Assembly (NCBI RefSeq): GCF_030813915.1
Contig: NZ_JAUSUJ010000001.1
Coordinates: 124,001 to 188,000 of the forward strand
Direction of reading: 5' to 3'
From: Rhodoplanes tepidamans
GTDB taxonomy: Bacteria > Pseudomonadota > Alphaproteobacteria > Rhizobiales > Xanthobacteraceae
Length of the DNA stretch: 64,000 bases
The first letter of the stretch is position 1. Every line of letters starts with the position of its first letter. The position numbers were made by a program, and so were the translations under genes. The notes beneath the pieces were generated by a model. The model made no database searches. It saw only the letters and a program-made list of their open reading frames with translations, and was not told the DNA's origin. This document shows positions 56,709 to 64,000 of the stretch, in pieces.

Positions 56709-57866
56709 ATGCCGTGGAGCAATCAGGGCGGCGGGCCGTGGGGATCGGGCCCCAAGGGACCGTGGGGGACAGGACCGCAATCGTCGGGTCCGACGCCTCC
56801 CGATCTCGAGGAGCTCCTGCGCCGCAGCCAGGACAAGCTCCGGCGCGTCCTGCCCGGCGGCAGCCTGGGCGGCAAGGGCATCGCCATCCTGGTGGCGATC
56901 GCCGTCGTGCTGTGGGGCGTGTCCGGCTTCTACCGGGTCGAGCCCGACGAGCTCGGTGTCGTGCTGCGCTTCGGCAAGTACAGCCGTGACGCCACGCCGG
57001 GCCTGAACTATCACCTGCCGTACCCGATCGAGACGGCGCTCACCCCCAAGGTGACGCGCGTCAACCGCATCGACATCGGCATGCGGGTGATCGAGGACGT
57101 GCGCCGCGGCACCTCGATGCGCGACGTTCCCGAGGAGAGCCTGATGCTCACCGGCGACGAGAACATCGTCGACGTCGACTTCTCGGTGTTCTGGGTGATC
57201 AAGCCGGCCGGCGGCGCCAGCCAGTACCTGTTCAACATCCAGAATCCCGAGGGCACCGTGAAGGCGGTGGCCGAGAGCGCCATGCGCGAGGTGATCGGCC
57301 GCTCCGAGGTGCAGCCGATCCTCACCGGCGCCCGCCAGACCATCGAGACCGCCGTGCACGACCTGATGCAGCGGACGCTCGACCAGTACGGCGCCGGCAT
57401 CCAGATCACCCAGGTGCAGTTGCAGAAGGTCGACCCGCCCAACCAGGTCATCGACGCCTTCCGCGACGTGCAGGCGGCCCGCGCCGACCTCGAACGGGCC
57501 CAGAACGAGGCGCAGACCTACGCCAACCGCGTGGTTCCCGAGGCGCGCGGCCGCGCCGCCCAGATCACCCAGGCGGCCGAGGCCTATCGCGAGCAGACCG
57601 TCGCCGAGGCCCGCGGCCAGGCCGGCCGCTTCAGCAAGATCTACGAGGAGTATCGCAAGGCGCCGGAGATCACCCGCGAGCGTCTCTATCTGGAGACGAT
57701 GGAGCGGCTGTTCGGCGGCACCGACAAGATCATCCTGGATCCGGCCGCCAACGGCGCCGGGACGACCGGCGGCATCGTGCCCTATCTCAATCTCGACGAG
57801 CTCGGCCGGCGGCAGGCGCAGCCGCAGGTCACGAGCCCGCGTACCCAGACGGGAGCCGCCCGATGA
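56709..57866 (+). CDS. hflK: FtsH protease regulator HflK
   Basis: 385-aa SPFH-family inner-membrane protein, periplasmic domain outside, forming the HflKC cage around FtsH. A Gly/Pro-rich cytosolic N-terminus (GGGPWGSGPKGPWG) is followed by one membrane helix (about 57-75, IAILVAIAVVLWGVSGFY) and the band-7 domain with a YRVEPDELGVVLRFG start. A long helix (TYANRVVPEARGRAAQITQAAEAY) follows. GGAAAGG precedes the ATG. Its stop overlaps hflC by four bases. Confidence 0.95.
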   Translation: MPWSNQGGGPWGSGPKGPWGTGPQSSGPTPPDLEELLRRSQDKLRRVLPGGSLGGKGIAILVAIAVVLWGVSGFYRVEPDELGVVLRFGKYSRDATPGLNYHLPYPIETALTPKVTRVNRIDIGMRVIEDVRRGTSMRDVPEESLMLTGDENIVDVDFSVFWVIKPAGGASQYLFNIQNPEGTVKAVAESAMREVIGRSEVQPILTGARQTIETAVHDLMQRTLDQYGAGIQITQVQLQKVDPPNQVIDAFRDVQAARADLERAQNEAQTYANRVVPEARGRAAQITQAAEAYREQTVAEARGQAGRFSKIYEEYRKAPEITRERLYLETMERLFGGTDKIILDPAANGAGTTGGIVPYLNLDELGRRQAQPQVTSPRTQTGAAR

Positions 57867-58795
57867 AGACCGGCATCGCTGGCGGCGTCGCCGCCGTCGT
57901 CGTCCTGATCCTGCTGGTGCTCGGCTGGGCCTCGGTGTTCACCGTGTACCAGACCCAGCAGGCCCTGGTGGTCCGCCTCGGCGATCCGCGCCGGATCGTC
58001 ACCGAGCCCGGGCTGCACTTCAAGATGCCGCTGATCGACAACGTCATCTACGTCGACAAGCGGATTCTCGACCTGGAGAACCCGGCCCAGGAGGTGATCG
58101 CCTCCGACTCCAAGCGGCTCGTGGTCGACGCCTTCGCCCGCTACAAGGTCACCGACCCGCTGCGCTTCTACCAGACGGTCGGCTCGGTCGAGGGGGCGAA
58201 TTCGCGGCTCGCCACGCTGCTCAACTCGGCGCTGCGTCGGGTGCTCGGCGAGTCCACCCTGACCAACGTGGTGCGCGACGAGCGCGCCCAGATGATGGCG
58301 CGGGTGCGCGAGCAGCTCGATCGCGAGGCGCACGCCTTCGGCATCAACGTGGTGGACGTCCGCATCCGCCGCGCCGACCTGCCGGAGCAGAACAGCCAGG
58401 CCGTCTATCAGCGGATGCAGACCGAGCGTCAGCGCGAGGCGGCCGAGTTCCGCGCCCAGGGCAGCCAGCGGGCCCAGGAGATCCGGGCGCGCGCCGACCG
58501 CGACGTCACGGTGCTGGTCGCCGACGCGACCTCCAAGGCCGAGCAGACCCGCGGCGAGGGCGACGCCACGCGAAACCGCATCTTCGCCGAGGCGTTCGGC
58601 CAGGACCCGGACTTCTTCACCTTCTACCGCTCCATGCAGGCCTACGAGGCCGGCCTGAAGCCGGGGGAGACCCGCTTCCTGCTGCGGCCGGACTCGGAGT
58701 TCTTCCGCTACTTCACCAATCCGAGCGGCGGTCGTCCGCCGGCGCAGGCGGCGGCCCCCGCCCGCACGGCGCCGCCCGCTACCGCCCAGCAGTGA
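57863..58795 (+). CDS. hflC: FtsH protease regulator HflC
   Basis: 310-aa partner of HflK. N-terminal membrane helix (residues 5-25), TVYQTQQALVVRLGDP, the band-7 domain and the C-terminal coiled-coil region with AEFRAQGSQRAQEIRARADRDV. ATGA overlap with hflK (57863-57866) shows translational coupling. The C-terminal tail is Pro/Ala-rich (residues 292-310). Confidence 0.95.
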   Translation: MKTGIAGGVAAVVVLILLVLGWASVFTVYQTQQALVVRLGDPRRIVTEPGLHFKMPLIDNVIYVDKRILDLENPAQEVIASDSKRLVVDAFARYKVTDPLRFYQTVGSVEGANSRLATLLNSALRRVLGESTLTNVVRDERAQMMARVREQLDREAHAFGINVVDVRIRRADLPEQNSQAVYQRMQTERQREAAEFRAQGSQRAQEIRARADRDVTVLVADATSKAEQTRGEGDATRNRIFAEAFGQDPDFFTFYRSMQAYEAGLKPGETRFLLRPDSEFFRYFTNPSGGRPPAQAAAPARTAPPATAQQ

Positions 58796-58868
58796 TCCGG
58801 CCGAGCCCGGTCCCCGCCGCGGGGGCCGGGCTCCGGCGCGCCGCGCGTGCCTGCCTTCGAGGCTTTCG

Positions 58869-59060
58869 ATGTCCGCGTTCCTGGTCGCCCTCGGTCTCGT
58901 CTTCGTGATCGAGGGCCTTCTGTTCGCGGCGTTTCCCGGACCGGCCCGGCGGGCGGCGCTGGCCCTGCTGGAAACGCCGGAACACACGCTGCGGATCGTC
59001 GGCGTGGTCAGTGCGGCGATCGGCGTCGCCTTGATCTGGCTGATCCGTCTATTATCCTGA
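58869..59060 (+). CDS. DUF2065 family membrane protein
   Basis: 63-aa protein starting MSAFLVALGLVFVIEGLLFAAFP with two hydrophobic helices (residues 4-20, 42-60) and PEHTLRIVGVVSAAIGVALIWLIR. Pattern and position between hflC and degP are those of DUF2065, a conserved neighbour with no known function. Confidence 0.85.
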   Translation: MSAFLVALGLVFVIEGLLFAAFPGPARRAALALLETPEHTLRIVGVVSAAIGVALIWLIRLLS

Positions 59061-59257
59061 GCGGCGAGTGCGTGAGCGGCGAGCGTGCGGGCCGTGACGG
59101 CGCGGACGGGGTCGCCTTTCCGCCCCAATCCGTCCGTATGGGCCCGGTCCTCTCGCGGCGTCCGGCCTGCGGTCCGGATCGGACATGGCTCAACACGTCC
59201 GGCACCCGCGCGTCCATCGTTCACGCGTTTCGTCACCTCCGAGGAGATCGCCAGGTC

Positions 59258-60751
59258 ATGGCCGGCCTTTCGTTCGAACGCATCCGCCGGATTCGGCGTC
59301 CGCTCGTCGCGGCGACGCTCGCCGCGGCTCTGCTGGTCGCGGGCGACGCCCGCTCCGCCCCGCGCGGTCCCGACGTCATCGCCGACGTCACCGAGAAGGT
59401 GATGGACGCGGTCGTCAACATCTCCACCTCGCAGAACGTCCAGGCGCACGGCAACGCGGTGCCGAGCCTGCCGCCGGGCGCGCCGTTCGAGGACTTCTTC
59501 GAGGAGTTCTTCAAGAACCGCCGCGGCCAGCAGGGCGAGAACAGCCCGCGCGAGCGCGCCCCGCGCCGCGTCAACTCGCTCGGCTCCGGCTTCGTGATCG
59601 ATCCGTCCGGCATCATCGTCACCAACAACCACGTGATCGCCGACGCCGACGAGGTGACGGTGATCTTCAACGACGGCACCCGCCTGAAGGCGGAGATCCT
59701 GGGCCGCGACAAGGAGGTCGACCTCGCGGTCGTCAAGGTGACGAGCGACAAGCCGCTCAAGGCCGTGTCGTTCGGCGATTCCGACAAGCTGCGGATCGGC
59801 GAGTGGGTGGTGGCGATCGGCAACCCGTTCCAGCTCGGCGGCACGGTGACGGCCGGCATCGTCTCGGCCCGCAACCGCGACATCAACTCGGGGCGCTACG
59901 ACAACTACATCCAGACCGACGCGGCGATCAATCGCGGCAACTCGGGCGGCCCGCTGTTCAACCTCGACGGCGAGGTGGTCGGCATCAACACGGCGATCAT
60001 CTCGCCCTCCGGCGGCTCGATCGGCATCGGCTTCGCGGTGCCGTCGAAGACCGCGATGCCGATCATCGACCAGCTCCGCCAGTTCGGCGAGACTCGGCGC
60101 GGCTGGCTCGGCGTGCGCATCCAGCAGGTCAGCGACGAGATCGCCGAGAGCATCGGCATCAAGCCGGCGCGTGGCGCGCTGGTCTCCGGGGTCGACGACA
60201 AGGGCCCGGCGAAGCCGGCCGGAATCGAGACCGGCGACGTGATCGTCCGGTTCGACGGCAAGGACATCAAGGACATGCGCGACCTGCCGCGGATCGTCGC
60301 CGAGACGCCGGTCGGCAAGGACGTTCCCGTGGTGGTGCTCCGCAAGGGCAAGGAAGAGACCAAGACGGTCAAGCTCGGCCGGCTCGAGGACGGCGAGAAG
60401 CAGGCCGCGCTGAGCCCCAAGCGGGGCGACGGCCCGGACGACAAGTCGGTCGTCCAGTCGACGCTCGGTCTCAACCTCGCCAACCTGTCCAACGACCTGC
60501 GCAAGCGCTACAAGATCAAGGACACGGTCAAGGGCGTGGTGATCACCAGCGTCGACTCGAAGTCGTCCGCCGCCGAGAAGCGCCTCGTCGCCGGCGACGT
60601 GATCGTCGAGATCTCGCAGGAGCCGGTGGCGACCACGGCCGACGTGCAGAAGCGCATCGACCAGCTCAAGAAGGACGGCCGCAAGTCCGCCCTCCTGCTG
60701 GTCTCCGGCGCCGACGGCGACGTGCGCTTCGTGGCGCTGTCGCTGCAGTAG
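59258..60751 (+). CDS. degP: Periplasmic serine protease DegP/HtrA type (Do)
   Basis: 497-aa HtrA protease and chaperone for misfolded envelope proteins. Signal peptide residues 1-34; the catalytic triad is visible as His125 (TNNHVIAD), Asp155 (EVDLAVVKV) and Ser229 (RGNSGGPL). The Q-linker before the triad is charged (QQGENSPRERAPRR). Two PDZ domains follow (about 260-360 and 395-495). ATG 59258 is the first start giving a full signal; longer in-frame upstream sequence has no signal features. It ends the folA-hflKC-degP block. Confidence 0.95.
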   Translation: MAGLSFERIRRIRRPLVAATLAAALLVAGDARSAPRGPDVIADVTEKVMDAVVNISTSQNVQAHGNAVPSLPPGAPFEDFFEEFFKNRRGQQGENSPRERAPRRVNSLGSGFVIDPSGIIVTNNHVIADADEVTVIFNDGTRLKAEILGRDKEVDLAVVKVTSDKPLKAVSFGDSDKLRIGEWVVAIGNPFQLGGTVTAGIVSARNRDINSGRYDNYIQTDAAINRGNSGGPLFNLDGEVVGINTAIISPSGGSIGIGFAVPSKTAMPIIDQLRQFGETRRGWLGVRIQQVSDEIAESIGIKPARGALVSGVDDKGPAKPAGIETGDVIVRFDGKDIKDMRDLPRIVAETPVGKDVPVVVLRKGKEETKTVKLGRLEDGEKQAALSPKRGDGPDDKSVVQSTLGLNLANLSNDLRKRYKIKDTVKGVVITSVDSKSSAAEKRLVAGDVIVEISQEPVATTADVQKRIDQLKKDGRKSALLLVSGADGDVRFVALSLQ

Positions 60752-60777
60752 CGGCAGACCACCCACGCGGTCCCTTC

Positions 60778-60810
60778 GATGCCCGGCGCTCGCGCCGGGC
60801 ATCGTCATTT
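60778..60810. terminator. Bidirectional terminator between degP and lysR
   Basis: An 11-bp perfect stem GATGCCCGGCG / CGCCGGGCATC with CTCG loop is followed by GTCATTTC. It lies between the convergent ends of degP and the LysR gene and overlaps the last codons of the latter. Confidence 0.75.
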
Positions 60811-61704
60811 CGGGCGGTCGGCCGCGGCCGATCGGGCGAGCGCCACGAAGGCTTCGACGACCGGCGTCGCTCGCGGATAAGCGAGAGCGATGTCGTAGCC
60901 GATCGGCGTTCCGGGGCCGACGAGTGGACGGAAGCCGATGTCGTGCCGCTCGCGATCGGCGGCGGCCGGCGAAACCACGGCGACGCCGAGGCCGGCCGCG
61001 ACCAGACCGACGATCGTCTCCATCTGGAGCGCCTCCTGAACCACCTGCGGAACGAAGCCGGCGGCCGCGCAGGCCGCGGTAATTCGGCTGTGCAGGCCCG
61101 GCCCGTAGCGCGCCGGGAATCGGATCCACGGCTCGCGCGACAGCTCGGCAAGAGCCACCTTTCGCCGGCGAGCGAGGTGATGCCCGCCCGGCAGTGCCAC
61201 TACGAGGGAGTCGCGAACGAGCGGCACGACCGTCAGCCCGTGCGGGTCGGCGAGCGGCAGCACCACCAAACCGAGGTCGGCCCGGTCCATCTGCAGGGCT
61301 TGCACCTGTTGGGCCGTCGAGGCCTCCTGCAGGTCGAGCGCGACCTCCGCGTGGCGAGCCCTGAACGAGCGGATCAGTTGCGGCAGCAACGAATGAGCAC
61401 TGCTGGCCACGAAGGTCAGGCGCAGCGATCCGATCAGCCCCTCTCCGGCGCGTCGTGCGTCGCGGATCGCGCGTTCCGCCTGGGCCAGCGCGCGCCGGGC
61501 CTCCTCGAGGAACACCCGGCCGGCCGGCGTCAGCCGCTCCACCCGGTTGGTCCGCTCCAGCAATGTCGTGCCGAGCTCGGTCTCGAGCTTGCGGATCGAC
61601 GCCGTGAGCGGCGGTTGCGCCATGTGCAGGCGCTCCGCGGCGCGGCGGAAGCTCAGCTCCTCGGCGACCGCGACGAACTGGCGGAACTGGCGCAGCTCGA
61701 TCAT
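60805..61704 (-). CDS. LysR-family transcriptional regulator
   Basis: 299-aa regulator from the ATG at 61704 (MIELRQFRQFVAVAEELSFRRAAERLHMAQPPLTASIRKLE is the HTH; given here as family pattern). The effector domain starts LRLTFVASSAHSLLPQL. It is divergent from an exported alpha/beta-hydrolase-fold gene. A T-N11-A LysR box straddles its own start codon, consistent with autoregulation and control of the divergent gene. Confidence 0.9.
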   Translation of the reverse strand: MIELRQFRQFVAVAEELSFRRAAERLHMAQPPLTASIRKLETELGTTLLERTNRVERLTPAGRVFLEEARRALAQAERAIRDARRAGEGLIGSLRLTFVASSAHSLLPQLIRSFRARHAEVALDLQEASTAQQVQALQMDRADLGLVVLPLADPHGLTVVPLVRDSLVVALPGGHHLARRRKVALAELSREPWIRFPARYGPGLHSRITAACAAAGFVPQVVQEALQMETIVGLVAAGLGVAVVSPAAADRERHDIGFRPLVGPGTPIGYDIALAYPRATPVVEAFVALARSAAADRPK

Positions 61705-61705
61705 G

Positions 61706-61724
61706 CGATACCCTGTTCGTATCG
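61706..61724. promoter_or_regulatory. LysR-type binding box
   Basis: Perfect inverted repeat CGATAC-N7-GTATCG containing the LTTR consensus ATAC-N7-GTAT (T-N11-A). It begins two bases upstream of the LysR start codon. A second AT-rich element, CGTATTTTTCATATCG, at about 61740-61755 may be the activation site or promoter for the divergent gene. Confidence 0.6.
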
Positions 61725-61804
61725 TGAGTTCATGGACTTCGTATTTTTCATATCGCAAGGTTCGCGCCAGAGTCTCTCCCGAACAACCGTATCGGGAGAT
61801 GAAG

Positions 61805-62899
61805 ATGATGCTGTCTGCCGTGTCGGCGGCCGCGGCCGTGACGCTTCTCGTCGCCGTCGCGACGGATCCGGTCCGCGCCGCCGAAGCACCGGGCCGGACG
61901 GACGTCCGCGTCACGACGGTGGACGGGGTCGGGCTTCGCGTGCGCGCCCTCGTGCCGGCCCGGGTCGAGCCCGGCCTGCCGCTCGTGCTGGTGCACGGAG
62001 CCCGCGTGCCCGGCGTGGCGTCGTTCGATCTCGACGTGCCGGGGGGCTCGCTCGCCGCCGATCTCGCGCTCCGTCTGCAGCGCCCGGTCTTCGTGATGGA
62101 TGCCCGGGGCTACGGCGGTTCGGATCGGCCGGCCGCGATGGACCATCCGGCCGCCGAGGCGCCGCCGCTGTCGCGCGGGCACGAGGTGGTGCGGGACATC
62201 GACGCCGTCGCGACCGCCGTGATGGAGCGAACCGGAGCGCCGTGCGTGGCGTTGCTCGGATGGGCGACCGGCGGCATGTGGGCCGCCTGGTACGCTTCGC
62301 TGTGGCCGGAGCGGGTCGGTGCGCTGGTCGTGCTCAATGCCCTCTACGGCGGATCGGCCCGGCACCCCTCCCTCGGGCCCGGCTCGCCGAGCGCGGATCC
62401 GGTGCGTCCGGACCGGCTGAACCCGGCCATCGGGGCCTATCGCTGGAATCCCGCAGCGTCGCTGCTGCCGTCCTGGGACGCCACGATTCCGCTCGCCGAC
62501 AAGTCGGCCTGGCGGGACGATGCGGTCGCCGCCGCTTATGTGCGGGAGGCGCTGGCGAGTGATCCACGTGCCGCCGGGCGGGATCCGCCGGCGTTCCGGG
62601 CGCCGCTCGGCGCAATCGAGGACAGCTTTCTTCAGGCCGGCGGACGCCGCCTGTTCGACGCGGGATCGATCACGGCGCCCGTGCTGGTCGTCCGCTCGGA
62701 GCGTGACTTTTGGAGCCGTCCGGAGGATGCGTCCGCATTCGTCCACGACGCAGTCCGCGCCCGCAGCCTGCGCGTCGTCACGCTGCCCGGGGCGACCCAC
62801 TACGTGCATCTCGACCGGCCGGAGCGCGGCCGCGACGCGTTTCTGGACGAGGTCGTCGGCTTCCTGCGCGCCGTCCCGGCGGACGGGGGGCCACGATGA
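61805..62899 (+). CDS. Exported alpha/beta-hydrolase-fold protein lacking the nucleophile Ser
   Basis: 364-aa protein with a signal peptide ending about residue 26 (ATDPVRAAEA). The fold is clear: LVLVHGARVPG (oxyanion HG), VMDARGYGGSDRP, VLVVRSERDFW (acid) and PGATHYVHLDRP (His). The nucleophile elbow reads GWATGG, with Ala in place of the usual Ser (about residue 154). Start 61805 or 61808 has GGGAG at proper distance; an ATG at 61799 is too close to it. Could be a binding or inactive homologue; substrate unknown. Confidence 0.8.
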   Translation: MMLSAVSAAAAVTLLVAVATDPVRAAEAPGRTDVRVTTVDGVGLRVRALVPARVEPGLPLVLVHGARVPGVASFDLDVPGGSLAADLALRLQRPVFVMDARGYGGSDRPAAMDHPAAEAPPLSRGHEVVRDIDAVATAVMERTGAPCVALLGWATGGMWAAWYASLWPERVGALVVLNALYGGSARHPSLGPGSPSADPVRPDRLNPAIGAYRWNPAASLLPSWDATIPLADKSAWRDDAVAAAYVREALASDPRAAGRDPPAFRAPLGAIEDSFLQAGGRRLFDAGSITAPVLVVRSERDFWSRPEDASAFVHDAVRARSLRVVTLPGATHYVHLDRPERGRDAFLDEVVGFLRAVPADGGPR

Positions 62900-62926
62900 C
62901 CACCGCCGCCGCGAGGCGGCGCAGCC

Positions 62927-64000
62927 TCACACCGCCTTCAGCAGCACGTGCTTCTTCTTGCCGAGGGAGAGCTTGATCACGCCGTCGGCGGTCAGGTCCT
63001 TCGGGCCGAGCTGCATCTTCTCGTCGGTGACGGCGACGTCGTTGACCCGGAGGCCGCCGGCCTTGACCTGGCGGCGGGCCTCGCCGTTGGAGGCGACGAG
63101 GCCGGTCTTCTCGGCGAAGGCGACCAGCACGCCGAGGCCCTTGTCGAGCTCGGCGCGGCCGACCTCGACGGTCGGCAGGGTCGCGGCCAGCGCGCCCTCC
63201 TCGAAGGTCTTCCGCGCGGTCTCCGCGGCCTGTTCGGCGGCGGCGCGGCCGTGCACCAGGGCGGTCGCCTCGGTGGCGAGGATCTTCTTCGCCTCGTTGA
63301 TCTCGGCCCCGCCGAGCGCGGCGAGGCGGTCGATCTCGGCGAGCGGCAGCAGCGTGAACAGCTTGAGGAACGGGACGACGTCGCCGTCCTCGGTGTTGCG
63401 CCAGAACTGCCAGTAGTCGTACGGCGACAGCATCGCGCCGTCGAGCCACACGGCGCCGGCCGCGGTCTTGCCCATCTTGGCGCCCGAGGCGGTGGTGAGC
63501 AGCGGGCAGGTGAGCGCATAGAGCTGATGCGTGCCCATGCGGCGGCCGAGATCGATGCCGTTGACGATGTTGCCCCACTGGTCGGAGCCGCCCATCTGCA
63601 GGTTGCAGCCGTAGCGCCGGGCCAGCTCGACGAAGTCGTAGGACTGCAGGATCATGTAGTTGAACTCGATGAACGAGAGCTCCTGCTCGCGCTCCAGCCG
63701 CAGCCGCACCGAATCCATGGTCAGCATGCGGTTGATCGAGAAGTGGCGGCCGACCTCGCGCAGCATCTCGATGTAGTTGAGCGTCGTCAGCCATTCGGCG
63801 TTGTCGGCCATCACGGCGTCGCCGCGCCCCTCGCCGAAGGCGAGGAAGTTCGAGAACACCCGCTTGATGCTGTTCTTGTTCGCGTCGATCTGCTCGTAGG
63901 TGAGCAGCTTGCGGGTCTCGTCGCGGCCCGACGGGTCGCCGACCCGCGTCGTCCCGCCGCCCATCAGGGCGATCGGCTTGTTGCCGGTCTGCTGCAGCCA
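62927..64000 (-). CDS. tyrS: Tyrosyl-tRNA synthetase (N-terminus outside window)
   Basis: Charges tRNA-Tyr. The frame runs off the window end at 64000, beginning in [25 protein letters not shown]; the HIGH motif and start lie beyond it. Visible are [14 protein letters not shown], the tyrosine-site GGSDQWGN, the KMSKS-type loop [10 protein letters not shown] and a C-terminal S4 RNA-binding domain ([19 protein letters not shown]). GAKMGKT replaces KMSKS in a way common in this subfamily. It is convergent with the alpha/beta-hydrolase gene. Confidence 0.96.
   Translation of the reverse strand, partial: WLQQTGNKPIALMGGGTTRVGDPSGRDETRKLLTYEQIDANKNSIKRVFSNFLAFGEGRGDAVMADNAEWLTTLNYIEMLREVGRHFSINRMLTMDSVRLRLEREQELSFIEFNYMILQSYDFVELARRYGCNLQMGGSDQWGNIVNGIDLGRRMGTHQLYALTCPLLTTASGAKMGKTAAGAVWLDGAMLSPYDYWQFWRNTEDGDVVPFLKLFTLLPLAEIDRLAALGGAEINEAKKILATEATALVHGRAAAEQAAETARKTFEEGALAATLPTVEVGRAELDKGLGVLVAFAEKTGLVASNGEARRQVKAGGLRVNDVAVTDEKMQLGPKDLTADGVIKLSLGKKKHVLLKAV

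Overview
This is about 64 kb of very GC-rich chromosome from an alphaproteobacterium, most likely of the order Hyphomicrobiales (Rhizobiales). The evidence is the gene order ftsA-ftsZ-lpxC-bamD-recN-ligA, the block sspB, thyA, folA, hflK, hflC, DUF2065, degP, a circularly permuted two-piece tmRNA, and numerous GC-rich palindromic intergenic repeats. Genus cannot be settled from the sequence alone.

Layout. 1-10.4 kb: cell division and envelope genes (ftsA, partial; ftsZ; lpxC; bamD), then recN and ligA, with a broken GIY-YIG gene bracketed by two palindromic repeats. 10.6-18.9 kb: a regulated galactarate/glucarate catabolic operon (FCD-type GntR regulator divergent from garD-like, SMP-30 lactonase, TctC-like binding protein, gudD, garL-like aldolase, garR), ending in a clear terminator. 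19-28 kb: pepP-like peptidase and SDR, two small orphan genes, prmA, a DnaA-box/iteron-like intergenic region, an L,D-transpeptidase and a P450/di-heme cytochrome pair. 28-34 kb: the accessory zone, with a frameshifted DUF29 gene, a lone HicB, a low-GC ParA cassette, and a HigBA-like toxin-antitoxin pair bracketed by a 103-bp duplication of the 3' end of uvrD. uvrD itself carries an in-frame intergenic repeat. 34.4-43.7 kb: thioesterase, FAD-linked oxidase, AsmA, DUF4169/RHH pair, fumC, sspB. 43.8-44.2 kb: permuted ssrA. 44.9-48.5 kb: tripartite tricarboxylate transporter tctB-tctA-tctC. 48.7-60.8 kb: thyA, an inserted LysR/binding-protein/deaminase/TPP-decarboxylase cluster and a large membrane protein, then folA-hflK-hflC-DUF2065-degP. 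60.8-64 kb: LysR regulator divergent from an alpha/beta hydrolase-fold protein, and tyrS (partial).

How the genes work together. ssrA and sspB lie next to each other on the same strand: the RNA tags stalled products and SspB hands tagged proteins to ClpXP. HflKC and DegP nearby add membrane and periplasmic quality control. thyA and folA form the dTMP/folate cycle but are separated here by an apparent catabolic insertion. The gar operon encodes a complete route from galactarate and glucarate to glycerate. The strongest leads for new biology are the repeat-GIY-YIG-repeat unit, the uvrD 3'-end duplication with its TA cargo and neighbouring ParA cassette, and the repeat spliced into the uvrD reading frame.
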